DNA from: Heloderma charlesbogerti
Lineage: Eukaryota; Chordata; Lepidosauria; Squamata; Helodermatidae
Assembly: GCA_026122225.1 (NCBI GenBank)
Contig: JANEZZ010002354.1
Coordinates: 496,001 to 560,000 of the forward strand
Direction of reading: 5' to 3'
Length of the DNA: 64,000 nucleotides
Shown here: in pieces, positions 1 through 10,871 of the stretch
Numbering within the stretch: the stretch's first letter is position 1
How the letters are laid out: each line of letters begins with the position of its first letter
Made by a program: the position numbers and the translations under genes
The notes under the pieces: generated by a model
What the model was told of the DNA's origin: nothing
The model's input: only the letters and a program-made list of their open reading frames with translations
The model's database searches: none

Positions 1-222
1 TAAAAAGTGCTCCGTGCCACTGAGTTCACCTGTGCCTCAAGTGACAGTTCTGGATCCAAGAGCACCCCCAAACTATGAACCTGATCCTTTAGGGGGAGTG
101 CAACCCCCTCCAGAACAGGTTGAATATCACCTAGCCGGGCAGACGAACCACCCTCTAACAGTACCTCCGTCTTGTCTGGATTGAGTTTCAGTTTATTAGC
201 CCTCATCCAGTCCATTACCATG
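1..222 (-). mobile_element. L2-clade LINE fragment (RT C-terminal part)
   Basis: Read on the minus strand, this matches the L2 segment at about 45875-45904 plus 46512-46693 almost base for base. It covers the stretch encoding the region after the reverse transcriptase core. It runs off the left edge of the window and loses similarity near 222. It has no MITE at the site where copy G sits in the other L2: the octamer GTCTGGAT occurs once, at 174-181. It is therefore a natural empty site for that insertion. Confidence 0.85.
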
Positions 223-399
223 GACATAGTGGCTAGAGTTCTGGTTTTGGTGAGGAACCGCTTTCAAAGTAACCATGTAGCTAACTTTAGAGTAGGCAAT
301 TGACTGTCCCTCAGCATAACCTACCGGCCAGGGCTGCCATGAAGCTACAAAGAAATAAAAGCATACACTGGCTGAGCTCCTGAAAGGAAGGGTGGGATA
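223..399. other. Unassigned stretch
   Basis: Between the antisense L2 fragment and the next L2 tail I see no recognisable gene, repeat or structure. Confidence 0.4.
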
Positions 400-649
400 A
401 AATTGAAGATGCTGTTATTCCGGCAGGCCTTCCCCTTTTGGAACTCTTGTTCCTTTTGCTGACTCTTGTATACCATTTTTAAACTGTGTTGTTTTAAGCT
501 GTGTTGCTTTTTGTTGGATTTGTTTTTGTTAAGTTGTTTTTAGTTATATGTTGTTCTTTGTTATATGTTGCTTGTGTTTATTGTCTGCATGCTTTTAAGT
601 GAATGGCTTTTAAATTTTTATGTTGTATTTTAATGTTTTAACTTAAGGA
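400..649 (+). mobile_element. L2-like 3' UTR, left half
   Basis: This T-rich stretch, with repeated TTTTAA and TTGTT runs, resembles the 3' UTR of the L2 at 47220-47400. The matching tail reappears at 3716-3765 on the far side of a BovB insertion, with the same ACCCAGAGAGCTTT motif found at 47397. I infer one L2 3' end split by BovB. Confidence 0.6.
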
Positions 650-845
650 AATGGCAACCCACTCCAGTATTCTTGCCAAGAAAACCCCATGGAACGTATC
701 ACAAGGCTAATAGATACAACGCCGGAAGATGAGCCCCTCAGGTTGGAAGGTGTCCAATATACTACTGGGGAAGAGCAGAGGGAATTTCCAAGTAGCGCCA
801 GAAAGAGTGAAGCGGCTGGGTCAAAGCCAAAAGGACACTCAGCTG

Positions 846-2160
846 TGGATGTGTCCGGTGGTGAAAAGAAAGTCTGATGCTGTAAAGAACAATATTGCTT
901 AGGAACCTGGAATGTAAGATCAATGAATCAGGGTAAGCTGGAGGTGGTCAAACATGAGATGGCAAGATTGAACATCAACATCTTGGGAATCAGCGAACTA
1001 AAACGGACAGGCATGGGCGAATGTAATTCAGATGACCATTATATCGACTACTGTGGGCAAGAATCCCTTAGAAGAAATGGAGTAGCACTCATAGTCAACA
1101 AAAGGGTGGGAGAAGCAGTACTGGGGTACAATCTCAAAAACGATAGAATGATCTCAGTATGAATCCAAGGCAAACCATTCAACATCACAGTAATTCAAGT
1201 CTATACCCCAACCACTGAGGCCAAAGAAGCTGAGGTTGATCGGTTCTATGAAGACCTACAACACCTTCTAGAACTAACACCAAAAAAAGATGTCCTCTTC
1301 ATCATAGGGGATTGGAATGCTAAAGTAGGAAGTCAAGAAATCACCGGGATAAAGGGCAAGCATGGCCTTGGTGTACAAAATGAAGCAGGACAAAGGCTAA
1401 TAGAGTTTTGCCAAGAGAACATGTTGATCATAGCAAACACTCTTTTCCAACAGCACAAGAGGCGACTCTACACATGGACATCACCAGATGGTCAATATCG
1501 GAATCAGATTGCAGCCAAAGATGGAGAAGCTCTATACAGTCAGTAAAAACAAGACCTGGAGCTGACTGTGGCTCAGATCATGAGCTTGTTATTGCAAAAT
1601 TTCAGCTTAAATTGAAGAATGTAGGGAAAACCACTAAACCATTCAGGTATGACTATGACCTAAATCATATCCCTTATGAATATACAGTGGAATATACAGT
1701 GGAGGTGACGAATAGATTTAAGGGATTAGATCTGATAGACAGAGTGCCTGAGGAGCTATGGACGGAGGTCCGTAACATTGTTCAGGAGGCAGCAACTCAA
1801 TCCATCCCAAAGAAAAAGAAATGCCAGAAAGCAAAGTGGCTGTCTGAGGAGGTTTACAAGTAGCTGAGGAAAGAAGGGAAGTGAAAAGCAAGGGAGAAAG
1901 TGGAAGATATATCCAACTGAATGCAGCGTTCCAGAGAATAGCAAGGAGAGACAAGAAGGCCTTCTTAAATGAACAATGCAAAGAAATTGAGGAAAACAAT
2001 AGAATGGGAAAGACTAGAGATCTTTTCAAGAAAATCGGAGATCTCAAGGGAACGTTTTGTGCAAAGATGGGCATGATAAAGGACAAAGAAGGCAGGGACC
2101 TAACAGAAGCAGATGAGATTAAGAAGAGGTGGAAAGAATACACAAAAGAATGATACAGGA
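846..2160 (+). pseudogene. BovB copy 1 endonuclease and linker region (broken)
   Basis: The endonuclease domain that nicks target DNA begins near 900 with GTWNVRSMNQGKLEVVKHEM, followed by a GISELK motif and a GQESLRRNGVALIVNKR block. The first part reads to 1161, where an Arg codon CGA has become TGA. The frame resumes after it, passes the FIIGDWNAKVGSQE motif (1297-1341), shifts near 1400, and continues through a frame at 1408-1863 that contains GSDHELVIAKF. A further lysine-rich linker reads at 1881-2153. No continuous reading frame remains. Confidence 0.9.
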
Positions 2161-2199
2161 AAGATCTTGTCCCTGATAGCCATGACAGTGCGGTCACTG

Positions 2200-3660
2200 A
2201 ACTTGAGCCGGACATCCTAGAGAGTGAAGTCAAGTGGGCCTTAGGAAGCATTACTAGCAACAAAGCTAGCGGAAATGACAGTATTCCAGCTGAGCTATTT
2301 AAAATCCTAAAAGATGATGCTGTTAAAGTGCTGTACTCAATATGCCAACAAATATGGAACACTCAACAGTAGCCACAAGACTGGAAAAGGTCAGTTTACA
2401 TTCCAATTCCAAAGAAGGGCAATGCCAAAGAGTGTTCAAACTACCGCAAAATTGCGCTTATTTCACATGCCAGCAAGATTATGCTCAAAATCCTACAAGC
2501 TAGGCTTCAGCAGCATGTGAGCCGAGAACTACTGGAAGTACAAGTGGGGTTTCGAAGAGGCAGAGGAACTAGAGATCAAATCGCCAACATTTGCTGGATC
2601 ATGGAGAAAGCAAGAGAATTCCAGAAAAACGTCTATTTCTGCTTCATTGACTACACTAAAGCCTTTGATTGTGTGGATTACAACAAACTGTGGCAAATTC
2701 TTAAAGTGATGGGAGTACCAGACTACCTTGCCTGTCTCCTGAGAAACCTGTATGAGGGTCAAGAAGCAACAGTAAGAACCGGACATGGAACAACCGATTG
2801 GTTCAAAATTGGGAAAGGAGTACGACAAGGCTGTATATTGTCGCCCTGCTTATTTAATTTATATGCAGAGTACATCATGAGAAACGCCGGGTTGGATGAA
2901 TCACAGGTTGGAATTAAGATTGCTGGGAGAATTATCAACAACCTCAGATATACAGACGATACCACCCTCATGGCAGAAAGCGAAGAGGATCTCAAGAGCC
3001 TCTTGTTGAGGGTGAAAGTGGAGAGTGCAAAAGCTGGTTTGAAACTCAACACTAAAAAAACTAAGATCATGGCATCTGGCCCCATCACTTCCTGGCATAT
3101 AGAAGGGGAAGAAATGGAAGCAGTGACAGATTTTACTTTCTTGGGCTCCAAGATCACCACAGACGGTGACTGTAGCCATGAAATTAAAAGACGCTTGATC
3201 CTTGGGAGGAAAGCTATGGCACACCTAGACAGCACAGTAAGAAGCAGAGACATCACCTTGCCAACAAAGGTTCGTATAATTAAAGCTATAGTTCTCTCAT
3301 ATGGCTGTGAGAGCTGGACTATAAGGAAGGCTAAGCGCCGAAGAATCGATGCTTTCGAACTGTGGTGCTGGACTTACGAGTCCCCTGGACTGCAAGGAGG
3401 TCAAATCAGTCCATCCTAAAGGAAATCAACCCTGACTGCTCATTGGAAGGACAGATACTGAAGCTGAAGCTCAAATATTTTGGCCACCTAATGCGAAGAG
3501 AAAACTCTCTGGAAAAGACCCTGATGCTGGGAAAGACTGAAGGCAAAAGGAGAAGGGGACGGCAGAGGATGAGATGGCTAGATAGCATCACCGATGCAAT
3601 GCATATGGACTTGAGCACACTCCGGGAGAGAGCGGAGGACAGGAAGGCCTAGCATGCTAT
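2200..3660 (+). pseudogene. BovB copy 1 reverse transcriptase (broken)
   Basis: The longest open part is 2481-3419 (312 aa). Visible RT motifs are GFRRGRGTRDQI, YFCFIDYTKAFDCVDYNKLW, GVRQGCILSPCLFNLYAEYI and the catalytic block RYTDDTTLMAESEEDL. The usual YADD is YTDD here, an Ala to Thr change next to the catalytic Asp pair. After 3419 the frame shifts, and the C-terminal part (FGHLMRRENSLEKTLMLGK) reads at 3362-3652. The normal product would copy LINE RNA into the nicked target. Confidence 0.92.
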
Positions 3661-3715
3661 GGTCCATGGGGTCACAAAGAGTCGGACACGAATGAATGAC
3701 TGATCAACAACAACA

Positions 3716-3905
3716 AACCACCCAGAGAGCTTTGACTATGGGGTGGTATAGAAATGTTGTTGTTGTTACTACAATTGTGACAGAGGAGCAACAATGTTAG
3801 AATGTACACCTAGTGGCAGGGACTTGCTGTTTTATTGTTATTCTGTACAGTGCCATGTATGGCACTATATAAATAATAACAATAATAGTAACAACAACAA
3901 CAGCA
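3716..3905 (+). repeat. L2 3' tail, right half, plus AT-rich LINE/SINE-like tail
   Basis: 3716-3765 carries the L2 end motif (CCCAGAGAGCTTT, then GGTATAGAAATG) and completes the tail that starts at 400. The following stretch has a GCACTATATAAATAATAA-type ending followed by a CAACAACAAC tract, the kind of tail seen on L2-mobilised SINEs. The second assignment is weaker. Confidence 0.6.
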
Positions 3906-4830
3906 ACAAGAGCTATGTGTCAGTGTTACATCCTGATCAGAAGCTGGATTAGCAAGGATCTAGGATTCCAATATTGTCAAGTGCAACTGGAGCTGCAAAG
4001 TGATCGTGCATTCAACAAACTTACCCCCGCAAAAGGGGGATTTGTTAATAAGCACATGCGACAAGCAAGATAGTAAATCAAGGGGAGTGGGGGTGAAATT
4101 AAATGAATGAGAAGGTGTGTTGGCAATCGTTGTCCCTTTAGGAATATCTTTAACAGCTCTGAAAACATAGATTTTAATAATCAGGGAGCAACAGATGATT
4201 GACAGATGAGCAAGGCATGATCTGGAATACAGTTAGAAAAGGATTCGTTTTGCTTATATGGTGTATGTTGAATTAGCGAAGGGTGCCATAGGAAAGAAAG
4301 TGATGAGCCATTGTTCCTGTAAAATTATAATGACAGCCTTCCTAACTACTGTATATTTATTATGCGAGAAAGAAAATGTCTAGTAAAATTCAGCATAGGT
4401 TAATAACACCCATATAGTCCCTCTTTTCTACTGTCTTGAATAGACCTCCGACTGACTTTTACTGGATTATTAGCGTTAATTGCATCAATTGCAATATAAT
4501 TGATTCTTAAATACTATGTAGAAACCTCATACAATTATGGAAAAACAAAAGTCATCTAGACATCTCAGATTTAGAATTCCTACACATTTAATTCCTGTTA
4601 ATCACCAGTCAGTTTGGATGTTAAGATTGTAGGGTGTCTTGTTTTCTTTCAGATAGGTTTTGACAGAATTGATAGTTTTACAACATTTAACACATTGCAC
4701 GTGGAAATAATAATATGTCGTTTGCAAAAAAGAAAAAAAGCAGGGGGGGGGGAGAAATGAAATAAAATAACTTCATTTCTTAAATGTGAGATGCATTACC
4801 TGAACACCTCCATTGAAATATAGAACAGAA
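3906..4830. other. Unassigned AT-rich stretch
   Basis: I see no gene or repeat that I can name. A purine-rich run (A-rich, then GGGGGGGGG) lies at about 4725-4755. Confidence 0.4.
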
Positions 4831-4832
4831 AA

Positions 4833-4885
4833 CATACACACGCGCGCACATGTGTGTGCGCGCACACACACACACACACACACAA
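4833..4885. repeat. Alternating purine-pyrimidine microsatellite (CA/CG/TG)
   Basis: ACACACGCGCGCACATGTGT is followed by GTGCGCGC and (CA)n. It is strictly alternating, with CpG steps in the centre and a palindromic left part. Short open frames across it are translations of the repeat, not genes. Confidence 0.95.
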
Positions 4886-4886
4886 G

Positions 4887-5225
4887 CCCCCTTCGGGCGT
4901 TTACTTTTGAATGGGTAAAGCATGGGGCTAGCTCCGCCCCTTTAATGATGTTGCATGCTCTGTCAATGCTCCCGAGCCAAGGCATGATTGTCGAGTCTGA
5001 AGGGACTACCTTAATTGTGCATAGGGTTTTCAACATGGGGAGTGGAACCCTAGCCAATCAGGGGTCCTGCCCCCATGTTGGAAACCCTACATGAAGTGAA
5101 GGTGGCCTCTTCAGACTCAGCCAATCAATCACACATCAGCTCAGGAGTGTTGTCTGTGTGTGGGGTGTCATCAAGGGGGTGGAGCTAGGCTCACATGGTA
5201 CCCGCGGACCCCTTCACACATTCAG
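4887..5225. mobile_element. Palindromic MITE-like repeat
   Basis: The left part around 4991-5040 (GAGTCTGAAGGGACTACC ... TTTTCAACATGGGG) and the right part around 5070-5120 (CCCCATGTTGGAAACCC ... TTCAGACTC) are inverted copies of each other with a short centre. This is the form of a non-autonomous DNA transposon. Exact ends and target duplication were not established. Confidence 0.6.
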
Positions 5226-5429
5226 AACTGAACTCCTGAAGAAGCTACACACACAGTCCCTTTATCTGTAAGAAGGGGATAAAAATTATTTCCTGTCTTG
5301 CAGGGTTGCTGAGATAATATATGTGAAGTACCAAAAGGCCACATAAAGGTGAAGTGTCAGGCTTGCTGGCCCATGGACATGATTCTATGTACATCAGTTG
5401 CTGGGGAACATGGGTGGGAGGGTGCTGTT

Positions 5430-5556
5430 GCACTTGTGTCCAGCTTGTGGGTTCCCAATCGACAGCTGGTTGACCACTGTGTGAACAGAATGCTGGACTA
5501 GATGGACGCTTGGTCTGATCCAGCAGGGCTCTTCTTCAGTTCTTCGGTTCTTGCTT
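5430..5556 (+). mobile_element. CR1-like LINE 3' end
   Basis: The segment contains GCTGGACTAGATGGACGCTT and GGTCTGATCCAGCAGGGCTC, ending in repeated GTTCTTCGGTTCTT units. It is the reverse complement type of the copy at 38135-38325 (CATAAGAAGAGCC ... GGATCAGACCAAGG). It is 5' truncated, as most CR1 copies are. Confidence 0.75.
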
Positions 5557-5635
5557 TGGGCACAAGAGGAATGGTGTTCAAATCCCGGACAAGCTGATGT
5601 AAGTGGGGGGAAGTGGGGTGTACTTGGGAGGGTCT

Positions 5636-6005
5636 GAAGCTCAGTGGAAGAGCACATGCTTTGAATGTAGACAGCAGTGCATGCCGGTGGTTCTAATGTC
5701 AGTGAGGTGATGAATCCACTCTGGGTTTCAGTCAGAACCTGTCAGGACTCTAAAGGAGCTATCCAAGGTACGAAGCACCTTTAGAATTCTGACTCGTCTT
5801 CTGATTGAAACCTGGAGCACATTCACCACCCCACTGACATTGGAGCCACCAGCCTTCACTGGTAGAAAGTCCAAGGCTCAGTCCCTGGCATCTCTAAGTA
5901 TAGACAGGGCTGGGAAAGGCAGGGGAGCAGCTGCCAGTCAGTTTAGACATTATCGAGCTAGATGGGCCAACGGTCTGACTCGGGATACTATAGCGCAGTT
6001 TCATA
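5636..6005 (+). mobile_element. tRNA-derived SINE split by a MITE
   Basis: The head (GAAGCTCAGTGGAAGAGCACATG, 5636-5675) is a degenerate tRNA-like A-box region. The body resumes at about 5864 with CTGCCAGTCAGTTTAGACA and ends with GAGCTAGATGGGCCAACGGT and GACTCGGGATACTATA. The SINE at 36437 has the same parts in the same order without this interruption, so the middle here is an insertion. Confidence 0.75.
5680..5863. mobile_element. Short MITE inside the SINE
   Basis: Inverted arms of roughly 70 bp: the left reads GTGGTTCTAATGTCAGTGAG, and the right, reverse complemented, reads GGTGGCTCCAATGTCAGTGG. Both continue into a GGTTTCAnTCAGAA region and then a CTAAAGG-type centre. Target duplication was not resolved. 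Confidence 0.65.
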
Positions 6006-6554
6006 TTATTAAATGAAAGCAGAAATCTGTAAGCTTTAGCAGATAAGGGATGAAACTCATTATCCACAGGTGCAAGACCTGCTAAATGGATCATACTTGC
6101 TAACATCACCAAAGGCTATTGGTATATGGCATGAAACAGAAGTGAAATACTGATGTCCAGGAGGCCAAAGAACCATGCAGTATTAGTTCACTGGTCATTT
6201 TTGACATATAATAAAAAAAATGTTTTTGAAAGACTGTCCTGCTTTCAAGATAAGGCAGGATTACGGAGACTATTCAGAAGATATACCCTTGGAGGCATTC
6301 AGCACTAGTAAGCATCTATGCTCCTCTACTGTCCATCAGACATAAGTGCTTGCATTGCTCCTCATCCAAGTCAAAATTCCTGAATATACCTGCAGCTTGA
6401 TTTGGTCATGGGATTTGTTATTTATTGTTTCCCACTGGCATTCTAGGAGGCGTGTGGTATTTTGCATGTGTTGGTTTTCATCGATGTGCATATTATGTTG
6501 TTCCAGTCTTTACAAGGCTAAATTCAACACTTTTCATGTTACTCACTGGCCTGT
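6006..6554. other. Unassigned stretch
   Basis: No gene or named repeat is seen. Open frames here are short and have no recognisable domain. Confidence 0.4.
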
Positions 6555-6880
6555 TTGCACGTCACACAACAGCCAACCATGGGTCAATTTCCCCACAGGG
6601 GCTGTCACGGTACTTAGCTTGCTGTGGTTTGTGATGGTGTGCGAACCCAAGCGGCAGGGGTTAAACAAGCCATGGGTTATTTGAGGGTTAACTAACCCTC
6701 GAACAACCCCTGCCACCTGGGTTTACATGACACGACAAGCCACAGCAAGCTGGCTGCCCGTAGGCATCATGCAAAAATGGCGCCCATAGGTGCCCAGCAC
6801 AATGCAACAGCCCCCATGGGTAAATTAAGCTGGTGGGTTGTCGTGTCATGTGAACCAGGTCAATGACATTTAACAAACTC
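6555..6880. mobile_element. Palindromic MITE-like repeat
   Basis: Inverted blocks around a centre at about 6690 (GGGTTAACTAACCCTCGAAC): left TAGCTTGCTGTGGTTTGTGA against right CACGACAAGCCACAGCAAGC. Related GACAAGCCATGGTTT / GGTTAACAAACAATGG blocks appear at 23935-24345, so it is a repeated family. Confidence 0.6.
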
Positions 6881-6899
6881 GAGTGCTGTTAAGAAGAAA

Positions 6900-7500
6900 A
6901 GGCTTCAAACACTCACATGTATTTGCTTGCACCCCCCAACACCCCCTCCCTTACCCCAACAAGTAATTCACTGGAGCATGCTGGGTGAAATTTAGTCTTG
7001 TTCTTGTTTGGTGTGTTATTTTTTTTGCTGCAAATGGGTCCAATGTAATCTATGTCACTTAAACAGGCTGCAAAGCAGCCTGCCGTCAAAAGGTTTCCCT
7101 GAGGAAAAATTAAGCCCTCAGAGCCATCAATTATTAAAAGCCTACATCGAAGGGCACCATCCACCTTGTCCTCCTGCCTGCCCTAAGTGTTAAATAAATC
7201 ATAACATCCTGTTCATCGTGCCGTCAGCGGGGGTGAAAGAAGTCATTGTAAATGAGGTCGAAATCACAGGGTTGGAGACGGCGTCCAAGTTTTTGTTTGG
7301 AAGAAGTAGTGACTTCAGACCTTTTGATATTTCAGGTCCTCAAGGAAAGCTCTTCCTCCCCCATTCCAACTACTTCCTGTTAATATGGAACGGGGAGGAA
7401 ATTAGCATTAACCCCAAGGAAGTGCCCACCCTTTTCCAGTCGTGTGCCTTCTTTGTCAGGTGTAATATTGGCACCTAAAGGCTTGTTTTGGCTCCTGTCC
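6900..7500. other. Candidate conserved non-coding block
   Basis: This stretch has no repeat features and has balanced base composition with complex words, such as TCAATTATTAAAAGCCTACA and TAAATAAATCATAACATCCT. Low-decay sequence of this kind often proves to be a conserved vertebrate enhancer. This is inference; the frame of 86 aa at 7218-7478 resembles no family I know. Confidence 0.25.
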
Positions 7501-9000
7501 CATCCCTAATGAGGAAGTATCAAAATACTTGTAACACGCTGTGTTAGGACTTCAAAGCCTTTCATCCCTGGACACAGACTTGAGTCATATATATATATTT
7601 TTTTAAAAAAAGGGAAAGGAAAATCCTATGACACACTTACTTTACAGCAAGCTTTTGAAAACTGTGACAGGGAGTAGAGAAAGGAGTTAGCTAGCAACAG
7701 TCTATTAAAACATATATTTGCAGAATCATTTTCAAAACACTAGGAGTGGTGCATCGACATATGATTCATTTGATATTCAATCTCAATATTCGATAGTTAA
7801 TGCTTGACAGGATCTGACAGTTGCCATGTGCGTCTGAAGTGCTTAAAGTTTCATTGAGTTTCAGATGCTGAGTTCATATTTCAGAATCCAAATGGACATG
7901 CTGATGGATTTTGGGATTGTTTGAAATTTTATTTCAACACTAGTATGATCTTCCTTGGGCTCCTTTACTGCCTGCAGAGCAGGTTGGAAAATACCAACCG
8001 ATTTTTGATTAGGCATGTCAGAGTCAGTTACATTACCAGCACAGATGATCTGTCTCCAAGATTATCTATCTGCTTCAGCTTTTGCAGCCTCCTTGCCCCT
8101 AAACTCCCCTGTTGTGTCTCCTGTCCTTGTTCCTACCTTGGATCTGATCTTGCTTAGCCCTCCTGCCACAAACCAACATTGCAAAGGCCAGTTGTGTCCC
8201 AGTTCCTTACAGTACAGAACTTGCAAGCCAGCTAGCAAACTCTATACAGTTATGTCAGAGACTAAACTAACCATGCTACACACGTGTGAAAGTAGGAGCC
8301 CCCAATGTGTATTCTGTCTCACTTTGGGCTTTACAATCTGTTTGTCTCCAGTGAGGTCCAGTTAATTTTTTAAAAATTCCATGTCTTTCTGCAAGGCAGG
8401 CAAAAGGACCTCAAAGGTTTTCTACATAAGACATCTCTTACAGCGCAGTCAATTTTAGCCGTTGTCATTGTACTGCAAGGTAAAGCTGTATGTGGGCAGC
8501 TCATCTGTATTTTCTCTGCAATGTCCTTTCCTATCATGTCAATCATTGCAGTTTTGTACAACTAAATAAAAAATAAACCTTCAGGGGATCCCTGACAGGA
8601 CTGTAGTCGCCAACTGCTCAGATTCCTGATGACATGGAGTTCATTCTAGGTCTGCCATTCTTTCTGTACACTTACACTGTGTGGTTTTCAAGGCCAAGAG
8701 ATAAATGAAGATATTATATTATTAGGTCTTGTACTGTTGCAGTTTGTAATTGCTTGGTCCTTCATCTAGTATATATGTAGTATTGACAAACAGAAGTGAA
8801 ACAGAGTTAATGGCTCTCTAAAACAGTGTTTCCCAAACTTAGAGTGGAGGGGCATTGTATTAAAATTGAAGGAAAGCACACAGATAGATTCCCCCCCCCT
8901 TACTTTTGGGTGTAAGAATTAAGTACACCATCAATTTTAGTTAATAACTGATTGATTGAATATTAATTTAATGAAGTATAAATAGAAAAAGGTTGAAGGG
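7501..9000. other. Unassigned stretch
   Basis: No gene or nameable repeat. A TATATATA run followed by a T/A-rich tract lies near 7590-7612, and a short C run near 8890. Confidence 0.4.
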
Positions 9001-9365
9001 GTCCGGTATGTTTATCCCGAGGAAGCGATGATTAAGAGGTGAGATGATAGCTATCTTCCAATTTTTGTCACATAGATGGTGGAGCAAATGTTTTCTCTGT
9101 TGCTCCAGTGGGTAGGACTCAAATGGACAGGTTCAAATGGCAAGAAAGAGGATTTTTGATTTAACATTTGGAGGTCCTTTTTGATGGTACAAGCTGTTTG
9201 ATGGAGGAACAGATTGCCTCAGAAGGTGGTGGACTCTACTTTGTTAGAGGTTTTTAAGTGGAGGCTGGCCAGCCATCTGTCAGGATGCTGTACGAGTGGA
9301 TTTCCTGTATCAGCAGGGGGGTTGACTAGAAGATCTTTGCGGTATCTTCCAGCTCTATAATTCTA
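9001..9365 (+). mobile_element. Old CR1-like LINE 3' fragment
   Basis: Translation in shifting frames gives CR1 C-terminal features: a FKWQERGF-type block, GTSCLMEEQIAxEGGGLY, then the 3' UTR with GGCCAGCCATCTGTCAGGAT and a degenerate ATTCTAG end. It is heavily decayed and 5' truncated. Confidence 0.65.
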
Positions 9366-9759
9366 GAAAATATTTCTCCTTACCACATCTGCAAGGCCTG
9401 ACCCCAAAGCACTGGGATTTGCATCCTGAACCTCATTGTGTTGGGAAGGAGCCACATGCAGAACAGTGACTCATGCAGAGCTGCCAAAAGTAGCCCCTCT
9501 GAGTAGGTTTAAATCTGGTAGGTCTCCGTATTGTGTGGATTTGGGTCATTCAGTCATTACAGGTGCCGAAAGACACAGCTCAGTGACCTGCCCTCAGAAG
9601 TTGCTGACTGAAAGAAGATATGCCCAGAGCCCCACAGGAACTATTAGATCCATCATTTTCTCATGGGCTACTAGAGAAGGGTTGGGCAGAAAATAAACTG
9701 GGATCTACCGCTGGATGATTTGCAGTATCTGACTCCCAGTTGTTGAACAATAGTGTAAT
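9366..9759. other. Unassigned stretch
   Basis: No recognisable feature. Confidence 0.4.
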
Positions 9760-10319
9760 GGGACTGTGGAGATTTGGAATGAGGGTGGCCATGTGTCCTT
9801 CTTTACAGAAGACAGTCCTCTATTAGAAGGGGTGTCAGAGGACAATCTAGTATCTGAAGGCCTCCTCTGTTTGAAGGGCTGTCCCCTTGAAGTACATTTT
9901 AAAGATAAAGAACCCCAAGGTCCACCACCTACCATATGAACCTGCCCATAACCTACAATCATCATCAGCACTGCCAGTTCCAGGTTTGGAGGGTCCTTGA
10001 GCAAGGCACTCTCCATAACCCACCTCCATCAATCAGTTTACTTTCCCACTGCCATTGTCACCAGCTGTTCTTGCTCCTCCTCTTCTTTCTCAAGACTGCT
10101 ACCACTTGCTTGCTTGACAGGCAGAGAAAGCCAGTGAGCAAGCAGGCCGTGGCATCTGTTGCTCCTCCTGCTCACCACCACCATTGTATGGGCCAGAGCG
10201 AGAGGCAGGTGAGCAAGCAGGTTGCCATGGTGAAGACAAGGAGCAACTCAAGGGGGCTCTTGTTAGTAGGCCCTGTGCTGGGTTTAGGGCCCTCAGCAGG
10301 TGCCCAACCATGCTGACCC
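9760..10319. repeat. Unclassified repeat-like region
   Basis: It contains a self-complementary pair (CAGTCCTCTATTAGAAGG and CCTCCTCTGTTTGAAGGG) and, near 10260-10319, the words GGGCCCTCAGCAGGTGCCCA and ACCATGCTGACC. These resemble the words at 34405-34470 (GGGCCATCAACAG ... GGGCACCTGCTAAGG). I infer a dispersed non-autonomous element, family unknown. Confidence 0.4.
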
Positions 10320-10871
10320 TTGACACTGGCCCTGATCAGCAGAAGAAAAGTTATGCACATTGGGGCAAAAAACCTCAACTTCACATATCAGCTGATGGAA
10401 TCTGAGCTAGCAGTGACTGGTCAAGACAGAGATCTTAGGGCTGTGGTGGACAGCTCGATGAAAATGTCGACCCAGAGTGCAGTTGCTGTGAAAAAGACAA
10501 ATTCCATGTTAGGCATAATTAGGAAAGGAATAGAAAATCATAGAATCATAGAATAGTAGGGTTGGAAGGGGCCTATAAAACCATTGAGTCCAACTCCCTG
10601 CTCAAATAAATCTGCCAATATCATCATACTGCGCCTTATACAACAATTTTCTGCCTTTCTCATCCTGAGGTTGTCCCATGAAGCTGATTGGTGGGAGATT
10701 CAGGACTTCAGATCAAAGGAAGGACTTCTTCTCACAGCACATAGTTAAACTATGGAATTCACTTCCATAAGACATGGTGATGTCCACCACTTTGGATAGC
10801 TTTAAAAGGGGATTGGACAAATTCATGGAGGAGAAGACTATCAAGGGCTACTAGTCCTGATGGCTATATTC
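10320..10871 (+). mobile_element. CR1-like LINE, C-terminal end, interrupted
   Basis: The first part translates to MHIGAKNLNFTYQL ... RDLRAVVDSSMKMSTQ ... KKTNSMLGIIRKGIEN, matching the CR1/L3-type region after the RT core (HLGKxN ... DLGIVVDHKLNMSQQ ... in the copies near 63350). It is cut at 10541-10608 by a CR1 3' end in the opposite orientation. It resumes with a C-terminal block (KEGLLLTQHIVKLWNSLP-type) and is ended by MITE A at 10872. Confidence 0.7.
10541..10608 (-). mobile_element. CR1 3' end fragment
   Basis: ATCATAGAATCATAGAATAG then GGGTTGGAAGGGGCCTATAA is the reverse complement of the CR1 terminus, with its tandem ATTCTATGAT units. It is severely 5' truncated. Confidence 0.85.

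Larger units (their letters stand above)
650..3715 (+). mobile_element. BovB-type RTE LINE, copy 1, near full length
   Basis: It starts with the BovB 5' block (GGCAACCCACTCCAGTATTC) and ends with the BovB 3' end (GTGTCCGACTC-type motif, then a CAACAACAACAA tail). The order is 5' leader, apurinic-type endonuclease, linker, reverse transcriptase, C-terminal zinc-rich region. It shares this layout with the antisense copy at 14099-17205. It is inserted in an L2 3' tail. It carries stops and frameshifts throughout, so it is not autonomous. BovB is widespread in squamates and spread horizontally to ruminants and other lineages (family knowledge). Confidence 0.93.

Noticed and set aside
7218..7478. 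86-aa frame as an exon
   Set aside because: No domain is recognised and it has no supporting splice context I would trust; recorded only as a candidate non-coding block.
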